This document shows positions 45,454-53,994 of a stretch of DNA of 63,923 nucleotides, in pieces. The notes below the pieces were generated by a model. That model ran no database searches. It was given only the letters and a program-made list of their open reading frames with translations, and was not told the origin of the DNA. The translations under genes were made by a program, and so were the position numbers. The stretch's first letter is position 1. Each line of letters begins with the position of its first letter. This DNA comes from Bacteroidales bacterium. Lineage in GTDB: Bacteria > Bacteroidota > Bacteroidia > Bacteroidales > F082. The DNA is taken from positions 1 to 63,923 of the forward strand of contig JAKSMX010000015.1 of the NCBI GenBank assembly GCA_024400305.1, read 5' to 3'.

Positions 45454-47376
45454 TCAATAACGGTATCTCCTGCCGTTTTTTCTTTCCGGTCTGTCATCGT
45501 CAAAGCTCTTTCTCTTCTTTCTGCCATTAGCTTTATCTTCCTGACGGCGGCTTTTCCGTGATTCACGGCGTGGTCTTTCGTAAAAATCATCTGACCTGCG
45601 GTCTCTGCGGGAACGTTCTTCATGGAAACTGTCCTTTTTTTTCTCTTCTTTCTTCTTCCTTGACTTACGTTCAGGCATTTCAAAGTCATCGTCTTTGCGT
45701 CTTCCACTTCTGCCTTCATCAGATTTTCTTCTTCCGCCTCTTTTTTCTCCGCCTTCCTTCGGCTCGCCTGTGGTGATCTCAACACGGACACCTTCAGGGT
45801 TCTTGCCCGGATCGGCAAAGCAGTCAACAATGAATTTCGCCCTGTCACCGTCAACAGCTACGAATGAGAAGTTCTCCATCAAATCGATGTGCCCGATTTC
45901 AATGTCTTTAGTTCCTGTCACATCGTTTATCAATCCGATAAGAACATTAGGCCTGACTCTGTCTCTCTTCCCCAAACTGAAGAAAAGACGTACCTTGTTG
46001 CTGTCATCACGATCCTTCTTTTCCTTTTTATCCTTTTTCTTTCCGCTTTCCGATTCATCTACATTAAGGTCTTTCGCATCTTTGTAATAATCAAGGAAAC
46101 GATTGAAATTCAACGCCACGACACGTGTGATGAGTTCTTCGCGCGTGAGCCAGTTGAGCTTCTTGAATACAATTGGAAGATAGTCGTCAATGTCATCTCT
46201 CGTGATGTCAACCTTTTCAAGATTGTCGATATGACGGAAAAGCTGTTTCTCACAGACCTCCTGAGCGGTCGGAATCATCGCTTTTTCAAGCGGGCGTCCG
46301 AGTTGTTTCTCAATCGCCTTTATCTTTGATTTTTCTTTCACATGGACAAGGCTGATGCAGATGCCGGTCTTGTCAGCGCGTCCGGTTCTGCCGCTGCGGT
46401 GAACGTAAGTGTCAATATCATCAGGAAGATTGTAATTGATGATATGTGAAAGATTATTCACGTCAAGGCCGCGGGCCGCCACATCGGTTGCGACAAGAAT
46501 CTGTATGTAACCCTGTCTGAAATGGTTCATGACGAGGTCGCGGGCCGGCTGTGAAAGGTCGCCGTGCAACGCCGACGCGTTGTAACCGTCGTGGATGAGG
46601 TTGTCGGCGACTTCCTGTGTTTCAAGTTTCGTGCGGCAGAAAACGATGCCGTAAATTGACGGATAATAGTCGATGAGACGTTTCAGCGCCAAATATCTCT
46701 CGCTTGCGCGGATGAGATAGTAGTTGTGTTTGACATTGGTCGAACCCGAATTGCGCTGACCGATTGAAATCCTTTTCGGATCTTTCATGTAACGTGTAAG
46801 AATCTTCTCAACCTCGGCAGGCATTGTCGCAGAGAAAAGAAGGATATTCTTTTCGGCAGGCATGTATTCAAGGATGGCATCGACATCTTCTTGGAATCCC
46901 ATATCGAGCATCTCATCAGCCTCATCAAGGATCATCCATTCCACATTGCTGAAATCCACACGGTTACGGCGAATCATATCCTGAAGTCGTCCCGGTGTAG
47001 CCACGATTATCTGTGGCTTCTTCGCCAAATCCTTGAACTGCAATTCTATGCTTGCACCGCCATAAACCGGCACAATCAATATTTCCGGCATGTATTTCGC
47101 ATAACTGCGCAGGTCTTTCGTGATTTGCATGCACAACTCACGCGTCGGACACAAAATAAGACCTTGAACACATCGTTTACCGCCATCAATATTCTGCAAA
47201 AGCGGCAGTCCGAAAGCGGCGGTCTTGCCCGTTCCCGTCTGTGCAAGCCCCACTAAATCAGTGCGTTGTGATAATAATATTGGAAGCACTTCCGCCTGTA
47301 TAGGCATTGGCTCTCTGAATCCTAATTCATCTATTGCCTTTAGGATTGAAGGGTTTAAATTGAAATCTTGAAACAT
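45454..47376 (-). CDS. DEAD-box RNA helicase with DbpA-type RNA-binding domain
   Basis: A 640-residue helicase. I chose ATG 47376 (MFQDFNLNPSILKAI), because the longer frame starts inside the -7 promoter element. It has Walker A AQTGTGKTAAFG, the DEAD box ILDEADEMLDMGF, the SAT motif (LLFSATMP) and HRSGRTGR. A DbpA-like RNA-binding domain follows (about 450-530, LFFSLGKRDRVRPNVLIGLI), then a roughly 110-residue tail of alternating Lys/Arg and Glu/Asp, disordered and probably RNA-binding. The CsdA/DeaD group helps ribosome assembly and cold growth. Confidence 0.92.
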   Translation of the reverse strand: MFQDFNLNPSILKAIDELGFREPMPIQAEVLPILLSQRTDLVGLAQTGTGKTAAFGLPLLQNIDGGKRCVQGLILCPTRELCMQITKDLRSYAKYMPEILIVPVYGGASIELQFKDLAKKPQIIVATPGRLQDMIRRNRVDFSNVEWMILDEADEMLDMGFQEDVDAILEYMPAEKNILLFSATMPAEVEKILTRYMKDPKRISIGQRNSGSTNVKHNYYLIRASERYLALKRLIDYYPSIYGIVFCRTKLETQEVADNLIHDGYNASALHGDLSQPARDLVMNHFRQGYIQILVATDVAARGLDVNNLSHIINYNLPDDIDTYVHRSGRTGRADKTGICISLVHVKEKSKIKAIEKQLGRPLEKAMIPTAQEVCEKQLFRHIDNLEKVDITRDDIDDYLPIVFKKLNWLTREELITRVVALNFNRFLDYYKDAKDLNVDESESGKKKDKKEKKDRDDSNKVRLFFSLGKRDRVRPNVLIGLINDVTGTKDIEIGHIDLMENFSFVAVDGDRAKFIVDCFADPGKNPEGVRVEITTGEPKEGGEKRGGRRKSDEGRSGRRKDDDFEMPERKSRKKKEEKKKDSFHEERSRRDRRSDDFYERPRRESRKSRRQEDKANGRKKRKSFDDDRPERKNGRRYRY

Positions 47377-47393
47377 AGAATAATTTTGAGGGT

Positions 47394-47402
47394 GCAAAAT
47401 TA
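47394..47402 (-). promoter_or_regulatory. -7 element of the helicase gene
   Basis: Reads TAATTTTGC on the minus strand, 17 bases before the start at 47376. It is divergent from the promoter at 47416-47424, only 13 bases away. Confidence 0.6.
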
Positions 47403-47415
47403 CAAAAAAAATTAC

Positions 47416-47424
47416 TATCTTTGC
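47416..47424 (+). promoter_or_regulatory. -7 element of the beta-lactamase-like gene
   Basis: Reads TATCTTTGC, 18 bases before the ATG at 47443. The two opposed elements share a very short divergent promoter region. Confidence 0.6.
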
Positions 47425-47442
47425 AAGATTTTTGAGATAGAA

Positions 47443-48702
47443 ATGAAAATAAGATTTTCGATATATTTTATTTGCATGTTGTTGTTTTTCAGCTGCAAAG
47501 ACAATGAAATGTTTGAGCAGGATGAATATGAAAGTTGGCCGAATGTGAACACCGACAGCATTTTCATAAATCTTGACAAAAGAAACATCGAAAACAAAGC
47601 CGCGCAGATTGACAATATTTTCATCAATCTGAAGAAAAAAACATCATTTAACGGTGTCGTGCTTTATGCGGAAAAAGGGCGCGTCGTATTGGAGAAATCA
47701 TACGGCGTCAGCAATTTGAGGACAAAAAAAGACCAATTGAAAAATGACGACGTATTCCAGCTCAGCTCTGTCTCGAAGATGTTCACAGCTGAAGCGATAA
47801 TGATACTTCACAACCGCGGGCTGATTGATTATGACGTTGACATTCAGACATATATCCCGGAATTTCCATACGAAGGGATCACGACAAGAATGCTTCTGAC
47901 ACACCGGTCAGGGCTTTCGCGTTACGAGTCGCTCGCCGATGAGAACTGGCCTGACAAAGGGAAGTTTTTCACCAACGACGACCTGATTGAATATTACGTG
48001 AAATACAAACCCGAGGTTTACACCGCCCCCGACCGCACATTCCATTACTGCAACGTGAACTACGCACTGCTTGCCAATATTGTGGAACGCGTCACGAAGA
48101 TGAGTTTCGTCGATTTCATGCAACACGAGATTTTTGATGTAATCGGCATGAAAAAATCCTTCATCTACGACGCACCGAAAGACGAAACCATACCGACATA
48201 TCTGCCATACGACTGCGTGCAGGGATATTATCTCGGACGCCGTCGTCCGCGGCAGGCGGAAAACGACTACCTCAACGGCGTGAAAGGCGACAAAATAATG
48301 TTTTCAAACGTCGAAGACATGTACAGATTCTGGGTCGCCGTTGACTACGGCCTGCTGGTGCCTGACAGCATTCAGGCAGAGGCGTTCAAGCCGGGCAGCC
48401 CTGTCCGCAAAAAGAAACAGGACAACTACGGCTTCGGATGGCGCATGACATACAAACATCCCGACTGCGTTTACCATTTCGGATGGTGGAAAGGATACCG
48501 CTCGTTCTACATGCGCAACAACAAGGAAGACCGCGTATTAATAGTCCTCACCAATACCGACAAGGGTCCCAATGCCGACGAATTCTGGAAACTGCTGGAA
48601 GACGACACCTCATTGCTGGCATCATCATCCATCAACATCCGTTATATAGAATATAGTGAAGGGTTGAGATTCCCGTACTCATCATACCTTTTCAAAAAGT
48701 AA
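47443..48702 (+). CDS. Beta-lactamase-family serine hydrolase lipoprotein
   Basis: A 419-residue lipoprotein (lipobox FFSC, Cys18), with start ATG 47443 chosen below the promoter. The class C/DD-peptidase-like fold has SxxK in SSVSKMFTAE, a YxN in FHYCNVNYALL and HFGWWKGYRS in place of the KTG triad. Known relatives include esterases, D-peptidases and true lactamases; HFGWWKG rather than KTG argues for an esterase or peptidase, not antibiotic resistance. It is convergent with the response-regulator gene. Confidence 0.85.
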   Translation: MKIRFSIYFICMLLFFSCKDNEMFEQDEYESWPNVNTDSIFINLDKRNIENKAAQIDNIFINLKKKTSFNGVVLYAEKGRVVLEKSYGVSNLRTKKDQLKNDDVFQLSSVSKMFTAEAIMILHNRGLIDYDVDIQTYIPEFPYEGITTRMLLTHRSGLSRYESLADENWPDKGKFFTNDDLIEYYVKYKPEVYTAPDRTFHYCNVNYALLANIVERVTKMSFVDFMQHEIFDVIGMKKSFIYDAPKDETIPTYLPYDCVQGYYLGRRRPRQAENDYLNGVKGDKIMFSNVEDMYRFWVAVDYGLLVPDSIQAEAFKPGSPVRKKKQDNYGFGWRMTYKHPDCVYHFGWWKGYRSFYMRNNKEDRVLIVLTNTDKGPNADEFWKLLEDDTSLLASSSINIRYIEYSEGLRFPYSSYLFKK

Positions 48703-48707
48703 ACATA

Positions 48708-49394
48708 TCATTTGTCGGTGAGTTTGTAACCGACACCATGAACGTTTTCGATGTTGACATTCGGGTCGTCGCTGAGTATGTTCCGCAACCGTCCGACATA
48801 AACATCCATGTTCCTCGCACTGAAATAGTTGTCTTCTTTCCATACGACCTTCAAGGCGACAGTCCGTTCCACCACATGTCCTTTGTTTTCACAGAACAGA
48901 TGCAGAAGATCCAACTCCTTGGTTGTCAGCTTGTATTCCTTTTCGTCACGTGTAAGCCGATGCCTCACGGTATCAAGAGAATACGTACCAATCCTGAAAA
49001 AATGCTGACTTCTCACCCCAATTCTGGTTCTTTTCCGAATGGCTTCGATACGCAGCAGCAGCTCGTCCATGTTGAAAGGTTTTGTGATGTAGTCGTCAGC
49101 GCCAAGCTCAAAACCGCGAAGCACATCAGACTGCAAGGATTTTCCGCTCAAGATGACAATTGGGATTTCCTTGTCGGAGATGCGCACGAATTTCATAAAT
49201 TCAAATCCGTCAGTCCCAGGCAACATGATATCCGTGATTATCATGTCAAAAACATCATTTTCAAAAAAATTTTTTGCACTGTCGCCATCGTTGCACAAAA
49301 CACTCGAAAAGCCATGCGAAGCCAAAAATGACTTCAAAATCGTGCCGAGACACTTGTCGTCCTCAACAATCAAAATTCGCAACGTTTTTTTCAT
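48708..49394 (-). CDS. OmpR-family response regulator
   Basis: A 228-residue regulator. The receiver domain holds EDD near residues 11-13, the phosphorylated Asp55 in IITDIMLPG, and the Lys in VILSGKSLQ. The C-terminal winged helix ends NIENVHGVGYKLTDK. It probably binds DNA in response to the kinase encoded 14 bases upstream. Its targets are unknown. It starts just after the kinase stop, as an operon. Confidence 0.92.
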   Translation of the reverse strand: MKKTLRILIVEDDKCLGTILKSFLASHGFSSVLCNDGDSAKNFFENDVFDMIITDIMLPGTDGFEFMKFVRISDKEIPIVILSGKSLQSDVLRGFELGADDYITKPFNMDELLLRIEAIRKRTRIGVRSQHFFRIGTYSLDTVRHRLTRDEKEYKLTTKELDLLHLFCENKGHVVERTVALKVVWKEDNYFSARNMDVYVGRLRNILSDDPNVNIENVHGVGYKLTDK

Positions 49395-49408
49395 ACGTTA
49401 AAGTTTTG

Positions 49409-50080
49409 TTATACAATAATCGGCAGCGTTATCGAGAAAACCGAACCTCTGCCCTCTTTACTTTCAACTGAAACCGTCCCATTAATCCGCTGTAGATTTC
49501 TCTTTAAAAAATACAATCCGACACCCGTATCAGATTGATTTTCAATCTCACAATTGCTCATACTGCAAAAATCACCATCAAAAAAAGATTTCAACCTTGC
49601 ATTTGCAATTCCAATTCCATTGTCGGAAAACCTTATGCAAATTCTGTTTCCATCGTTTGCAGTGGTTATGTTGATTTTCAGCGGACGCTCCGACTTGTAT
49701 TTCCTGGCGTTTTCAACCAATTCCCTGAAAGCCGATTCAATGTATTCCTCGTTCCCTCTCACAACGTGCCGCGATGCCATCAGATATAATCCGAATTCAA
49801 CGAATCCTTCACTTTTTACAACATTTTCAATAATCTTATTTATATCACAACATTGATTTAAATTAACATCAAAATAATTGCTTTTCAATGAATTAATTGT
49901 TTTTGTGATGAGTTTCTTCATCCTCAGGCTCTCATCCAATATCATAGTCAGATACGACTCCTTGGCTTTATCATCGACATTTTGCGTTTTGATGATTTCA
50001 GCGGCAAGCATGATTGTCGTCAACGGACTTTTCAGCTCATGAAAAGCGTTAGTTACATATTCGTATTTTTCATCTTTCAT
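49409..50080 (-). CDS. Soluble histidine kinase without a sensor domain
   Basis: A 223-residue kinase core. I chose ATG 50080 (MKDEKYEYVTN), because a -7 element at 50104-50111 falls inside the longer frame. The phosphorylated His is His14 in NAFHELKSPLTT, so there is no room for an N-terminal sensor. HisKA (about 10-75) and HATPase follow, with N box ELVENARKYKS, G1 box FSDNGIGIA and G2 box SDTGVGLYFLKR. It has no transmembrane segment. It precedes the response regulator in one operon; the input is presumably another protein or ligand. Confidence 0.88.
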   Translation of the reverse strand: MKDEKYEYVTNAFHELKSPLTTIMLAAEIIKTQNVDDKAKESYLTMILDESLRMKKLITKTINSLKSNYFDVNLNQCCDINKIIENVVKSEGFVEFGLYLMASRHVVRGNEEYIESAFRELVENARKYKSERPLKINITTANDGNRICIRFSDNGIGIANARLKSFFDGDFCSMSNCEIENQSDTGVGLYFLKRNLQRINGTVSVESKEGRGSVFSITLPIIV

Positions 50081-50103
50081 AGTCACATTATCAATTGATT
50101 TTA

Positions 50104-50111
50104 CAAAAATA
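50104..50111 (-). promoter_or_regulatory. -7 element of the kinase-regulator operon
   Basis: Reads TATTTTTG on the minus strand, 23 bases before ATG 50080. Confidence 0.5.
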
Positions 50112-50236
50112 AAAATATTTTTCTCACACAACCAAGAAAAATTGTTAAAAATCACATTTATTTGTTGTTTTTTACAATTTTTTCATTTTAAAACAAAAAA
50201 TCTTAAAAAAATTAACTTTAATTCAAAATAATGTTG

Positions 50237-50245
50237 TATTTTTGC
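50237..50245 (+). promoter_or_regulatory. -7 element of the structured RNA
   Basis: Reads TATTTTTGC. The predicted start is a few bases downstream, near 50249. Confidence 0.6.
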
Positions 50246-50248
50246 AGT

Positions 50249-50366
50249 GCGAAACAGTGTTCATCCATAGTTCCTTTAGGGGAATTAACATTGTTCGTAA
50301 AGGTTTCATAAATTTTGGTTTTTGGTTCTGGAGACCTCCCACGCTCAATGGGGGGTCTCTTTTTTA
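50249..50366 (+). ncRNA. Structured RNA or attenuator upstream of pgi, family unknown
   Basis: About 118 nt between a consensus promoter and an intrinsic terminator. It contains a perfect 9-bp stem (50253-50261 with 50287-50295), a 7-nt bulge (CATCCAT), and an inner 6-bp stem (50269-50274 with 50281-50286) with loop TTTAGG. CCTTTA (50273-50278) can instead pair with TAAAGG (50298-50303). GGTTTC (50302-50307) can pair with GAGACC (50331-50336), the 5' arm of the terminator. Such competing pairings fit an attenuator or riboswitch for pgi, but a stand-alone small RNA such as a 6S-like RNA is equally possible. No family was identified. Confidence 0.55.
50331..50366 (+). terminator. Intrinsic terminator before pgi
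   Basis: GAGACCTCCC (50331-50340) pairs with GGGGGGTCTC (50350-50359) as a 10-bp stem with one G-U, loop ACGCTCAAT, and a T-rich run from 50360. Confidence 0.88.
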
Positions 50367-50405
50367 TTTATGGATTTTTACATCTTCAGATTCAAATATT
50401 TTTCG

Positions 50406-50414
50406 TATCTTCGC
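50406..50414 (+). promoter_or_regulatory. Possible separate -7 element of pgi
   Basis: Reads TATCTTCGC, one base off consensus, 22 bases before the pgi start. If used, pgi would not depend on read-through of the terminator at 50331-50366. Confidence 0.45.
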
Positions 50415-50436
50415 AAAAAATTTAACCTACAGCATT

Positions 50437-51774
50437 ATGACAAACATTAAAGTCGAATTAGAACAAATAAAAAATCATGTATCTGACAATCAATTAGATA
50501 CGTATTATAAAAAAGTACAGGACACATTCAGGACAATTTATGGCCGCACAGGTGCAGGCAATGATTTTCTCGGTTGGGTTGATCTTCCGTCGAGCATCAC
50601 CGCCGAATTCATGGCCGACATAAAAAGCAAGGCAGAAGAATTGCGTAGGAAGTCAGAGGTTTTCGTTGTCATCGGCATAGGCGGCTCGTATCTTGGAGCA
50701 AGGGCTGTCATCGAGGCATTGGTAAATCATTTTTCAAATCTTATAAAGACAGATTCGCCGAAAGTTATTTTCGCAGGTCACACGATGAGTGAGGATTACA
50801 TGTCGGATTTATTGCAAGTGCTTGACAATAAAGATTATTCGATGACAGTGATTTCAAAGTCGGGGACGACCACCGAGCCGGCCGTGGCGTTCCGCATCCT
50901 GAAGAACCACATCGAGAAGAAATACGGAAAAGAAGAAGCCCGCAGACGTATCGTCGCCATCACCGACAAGGCGAAAGGTGCGCTCAAGGTGCTGGCCGAC
51001 AACGAAGGGTACAAGACATACGTCGTGCCTGACAATGTCGGCGGACGTTATTCGGTGCTGACCCCTGTCGGCCTACTTCCTATCGCCGTCGCAGGCATCG
51101 ACATCGAGAAACTCGTTGGCGGCGCACGACTCATGGAAAGATATTGCATTGAGAATCAGAACGAAAACAACGTGGCCGCAAAATATGCGGTTGCACGTCA
51201 GGCGCTGTATCACCTCGGGAAGACAAACGAAATCCTTGTGAACTACGAGCCTCGCCTGCAATATTTCAGTGAATGGTGGAAACAGCTCTACGGCGAGAGC
51301 GAGGGCAAGGACGGGAAAGGCATCTTCCCCGCAAGTGTCACATTCACAACAGATTTGCATTCAATGGGACAATATATCCAGGAAGGCCTGCGCAACCTCA
51401 TGGAGACCGTCATCTCCGTCGAGAACCCTGACAACGACATCCGCATTCCTGAAGACGACGCCAACCTTGACCAGCTCAACTACATCGCCGGCCGCCGTCT
51501 TTCAGAAGTCAACCTCACTGCGGAGAAAGCGACCATCCTCGCTCACGTCGATGGCGGCGTGCCGAACATCCGCATCGCAGTGCCGAGAATCGACGCCGAC
51601 ATCATGGGACAACTCATTTATTTCTTCGAAATGGCTTGTGCACTAAGTGGTTACATGCTTGAAGTCAACCCGTTCAACCAACCAGGTGTCGAGGCTTACA
51701 AGAAAAACATGTTCGCTCTGCTCGGCAAAGCCGGATACGAGGAGTTGAGGGAGAAGTTAAGCGAGAAGAGATAA
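50437..51774 (+). CDS. pgi: Glucose-6-phosphate isomerase
   Basis: A 445-residue short-form isomerase interconverting glucose-6- and fructose-6-phosphate. I chose ATG 50437 ([12 protein letters not shown]); the longer frame reads through the terminator and is implausible. [14 protein letters not shown] is the phosphate-binding Gly-rich loop, [16 protein letters not shown] follows, and the catalytic region with [11 protein letters not shown] is near the C-terminus. The length matches the Bacillus-type family. It is preceded by the structured RNA region. Confidence 0.94.
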   Translation: MTNIKVELEQIKNHVSDNQLDTYYKKVQDTFRTIYGRTGAGNDFLGWVDLPSSITAEFMADIKSKAEELRRKSEVFVVIGIGGSYLGARAVIEALVNHFSNLIKTDSPKVIFAGHTMSEDYMSDLLQVLDNKDYSMTVISKSGTTTEPAVAFRILKNHIEKKYGKEEARRRIVAITDKAKGALKVLADNEGYKTYVVPDNVGGRYSVLTPVGLLPIAVAGIDIEKLVGGARLMERYCIENQNENNVAAKYAVARQALYHLGKTNEILVNYEPRLQYFSEWWKQLYGESEGKDGKGIFPASVTFTTDLHSMGQYIQEGLRNLMETVISVENPDNDIRIPEDDANLDQLNYIAGRRLSEVNLTAEKATILAHVDGGVPNIRIAVPRIDADIMGQLIYFFEMACALSGYMLEVNPFNQPGVEAYKKNMFALLGKAGYEELREKLSEKR

Positions 51775-51821
51775 GAGAGGAACGTCAAGAGAACCAAATG
51801 TTGTTTCTGGTTTGAAAAACA

Positions 51822-53081
51822 ATGAATTTGAACTATAACGATATTGAAGTGATGGCGCCGGTGGGATCATACGAGGCCCTGTCGGCGGCAATCCAAGCCG
51901 GCGCGGGTTCGGTGTATTTCGGAATCGGGAAGCTGAACATGCGCTCGAAATCAACGAAGAACTTCACACTCGACGACCTTCACGTCATCTCCGAAATATG
52001 TCATGAACATAACGTGAAGAGTTACGTCACCGTGAACACCGTCGTCTTTGACGAGGAAATCGACGAGATGCACGCGCTTCTCGACGCGGTGAAAGCCAAC
52101 GACATCTCCGCAATCATCGCCTCCGACCAAAGCGTGATCCAATATGCGAGGGAAATCGGTGTCGAAGTCCATATATCAACGCAATGCAACATAACGAACC
52201 TTGAGGCGGTGAAATATTATTCACAGTTCGCCGATGTGATTGTCACCGCCCGTGAACTTAACATCAATCAGGTGAAGCACATCACCGATGAGATTGAACG
52301 TCAACACATTACAGGGCCGAAAGGCGAGCTGGTGAGGATTGAGACGTTCTGTCACGGCGCGTTGTGCATGGCCGTTTCCGGGAAATGTTACCTGAGTCTC
52401 GACAACTTCGGGACGAGTGCCAACCGGGGTGCGTGCGTGCAGCCGTGCCGCCGCGGTTATGAAGTCACCGACCGCGACAAAGAAATCACCTTGGCGATTG
52501 AAAATGAATACATCATGTCGCCGAAAGACCTTTGCACGCTTCCGTTTTTAGACCGTCTTCTCGCCGCCGGTGTCAAGGTTCTGAAAATCGAAGGCCGAGG
52601 CCGCTCGCCGGAATACACCAAGCTGACAGTCAGCGTCTATCGCGACGCCGTTGACGCGATACGCGACGGATCGTTCACGGAAGAGAAAGTCGCCGCCTGG
52701 ATGGAACGCCTCCGCAGCGTGTATAACCGCGACTTCTGGGACGGATATTATCTCGGCAGAAAAATGGGAGAGTGGACAAAAAAATACGGCTCGCAGGCGA
52801 CAAAGACAAAACTCTTCGTCGGCACGATAACCAATTTCTTCGCGAAGATAAACGTGGCGGAAATCAGAATGGAGACTCACGACCTCAACACCGGCGACGA
52901 GATAATGATCATCGGCCCGACGACAGGTGTTTATGAAGACACTATCAAGGAAATCCGCGTTGACCTTCAGCCGGTTGAGAAAACCGTCAAAGGCGAACTG
53001 TGTTCCATTCCCGCACACGACACTGTCAGACGCGGCGATAAAGTTTACAAAATCGTTCCAGGACAAGAAGAAGACAATTAA
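51822..53081 (+). CDS. U32-family peptidase/RNA-modifying protein
   Basis: A 419-residue protein. The U32 signature is intact as ETFCHGALCMAVSGKCYLS (about 172-190), with further Cys in GACVQPCRRGYEV. N-terminal APVGSYEALSAAIQAGAGS and a VYFGIGKLNMRS stretch form the TIM-barrel start. U32 proteins include RlhA (23S rRNA C2501 hydroxylation) and TrhP (tRNA hydroxylation) as well as collagenase PrtC, so the precise activity is not settled; this length and motif set fits the RNA-hydroxylation group. It is 47 bases after pgi and 11 before the PHP gene. Confidence 0.87.
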   Translation: MNLNYNDIEVMAPVGSYEALSAAIQAGAGSVYFGIGKLNMRSKSTKNFTLDDLHVISEICHEHNVKSYVTVNTVVFDEEIDEMHALLDAVKANDISAIIASDQSVIQYAREIGVEVHISTQCNITNLEAVKYYSQFADVIVTARELNINQVKHITDEIERQHITGPKGELVRIETFCHGALCMAVSGKCYLSLDNFGTSANRGACVQPCRRGYEVTDRDKEITLAIENEYIMSPKDLCTLPFLDRLLAAGVKVLKIEGRGRSPEYTKLTVSVYRDAVDAIRDGSFTEEKVAAWMERLRSVYNRDFWDGYYLGRKMGEWTKKYGSQATKTKLFVGTITNFFAKINVAEIRMETHDLNTGDEIMIIGPTTGVYEDTIKEIRVDLQPVEKTVKGELCSIPAHDTVRRGDKVYKIVPGQEEDN

Positions 53082-53092
53082 ACATTTTTTTA

Positions 53093-53932
53093 ATGCAACG
53101 TTTTAATTTACATACACATAGCACATATTCCGACGGAAAATGCCCGATGGAGGAAACCGTTGATGAAGCAATAAGACAAGGCCTTCACACACTCGGATTC
53201 TCCGACCATTCCATGGTCCCATTTGAAAGCAAAGTGTCAATACAAAATGACAAAGTTGATGAATATGTCAATCACCTCAAGGATTTGAAAACACGTTATT
53301 CCGACAAAATCACGATTCTGTCATCGATGGAAATGGAGTTCATCCCCGACATCGTGACAGATTTCCAGAAGACGAAACGTGACCTTGGCCTCGACTATCT
53401 CATTGGTTCCGTGCACCTTGTAGGAACCGACCCTGAACATCTCTGGTTCATCGACGGAAAAAACATCGAGCCTTATGACGAAGGTCTTCAGAATTATTTC
53501 GGAGGCGACATCCGCAAAGGCGTCCGCGCATACTTCGACCAGGAAAACCTGATGATTGAAACGGAGAAGTTCGACATCATCGGGCATTTTGACAAAATCA
53601 AGATGAACGCACGAGGCCGTTACTTTCAAGAAGACGAGAAATGGTACCGCGACATGGTTCTTGAAACGCTTGACTTGATAAAACAACACGATTTGATAGT
53701 GGAAATCAATACACGCGGACTCTACAAGCAGCGTTACAACGGTTTTTACCCGGCGGAATGGCTGCTTCCGCGAATGAAAGAACTGAACGTCCCCGTCGTC
53801 ATTTCATCTGACGCACATAAATATTTCGAGTTGACATATTATTTTAAAGAAGCTGAAGAAGCCTTGAAATCAGTCGGTTACAAAGAGACGATGTGTTTCA
53901 GAAACGGAAAATGGGAAGCTGAAGATTTATAA
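53093..53932 (+). CDS. PHP-family histidinol-phosphatase-like protein
   Basis: A 279-residue PHP-domain hydrolase. Metal ligands are in NLHTHSTYSDG, GFSDHSM, the long Glu-containing MEMEFIPD, DIIGHFDKIK and ISSDAHKYFE. This is the HisK type of histidinol phosphatase, although other PHP phosphatases look similar and no his operon is nearby. It forms a pair with the U32 gene. Confidence 0.82.
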   Translation: MQRFNLHTHSTYSDGKCPMEETVDEAIRQGLHTLGFSDHSMVPFESKVSIQNDKVDEYVNHLKDLKTRYSDKITILSSMEMEFIPDIVTDFQKTKRDLGLDYLIGSVHLVGTDPEHLWFIDGKNIEPYDEGLQNYFGGDIRKGVRAYFDQENLMIETEKFDIIGHFDKIKMNARGRYFQEDEKWYRDMVLETLDLIKQHDLIVEINTRGLYKQRYNGFYPAEWLLPRMKELNVPVVISSDAHKYFELTYYFKEAEEALKSVGYKETMCFRNGKWEAEDL

Positions 53933-53941
53933 AAAAATAAC

Positions 53942-53987
53942 TTATAACAAAAAGTTTTTGTATTTTTGCAAGAAGTTTTTGTTATAA
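53942..53987. promoter_or_regulatory. Inverted repeat flanking the ATPase promoter, likely operator
   Basis: TTATAACAAAAA (53942-53953) and TTTTTGTTATAA (53976-53987) are a perfect 12-base inverted repeat, with 22 bases between the arms. The -7 element TATTTTTGC (53961-53969) lies between the arms. A dimeric repressor bound to both arms would cover the promoter. Confidence 0.55.
53961..53969 (+). promoter_or_regulatory. -7 element of the ATPase-PrsW operon
   Basis: Reads TATTTTTGC, 25 bases before the ATG at 53995. Confidence 0.6.
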
Positions 53988-53994
53988 ACTAAAT

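Noticed and set aside
47443-48702. Antibiotic resistance beta-lactamase
   Set aside because: The KTG motif is replaced by HFGWWKG and the protein is a lipoprotein of the wider serine hydrolase family.
50242-50436. Longer pgi start reading through the terminator
   Set aside because: The added segment reads through a terminator hairpin and has no similarity to the isomerase N-terminus.
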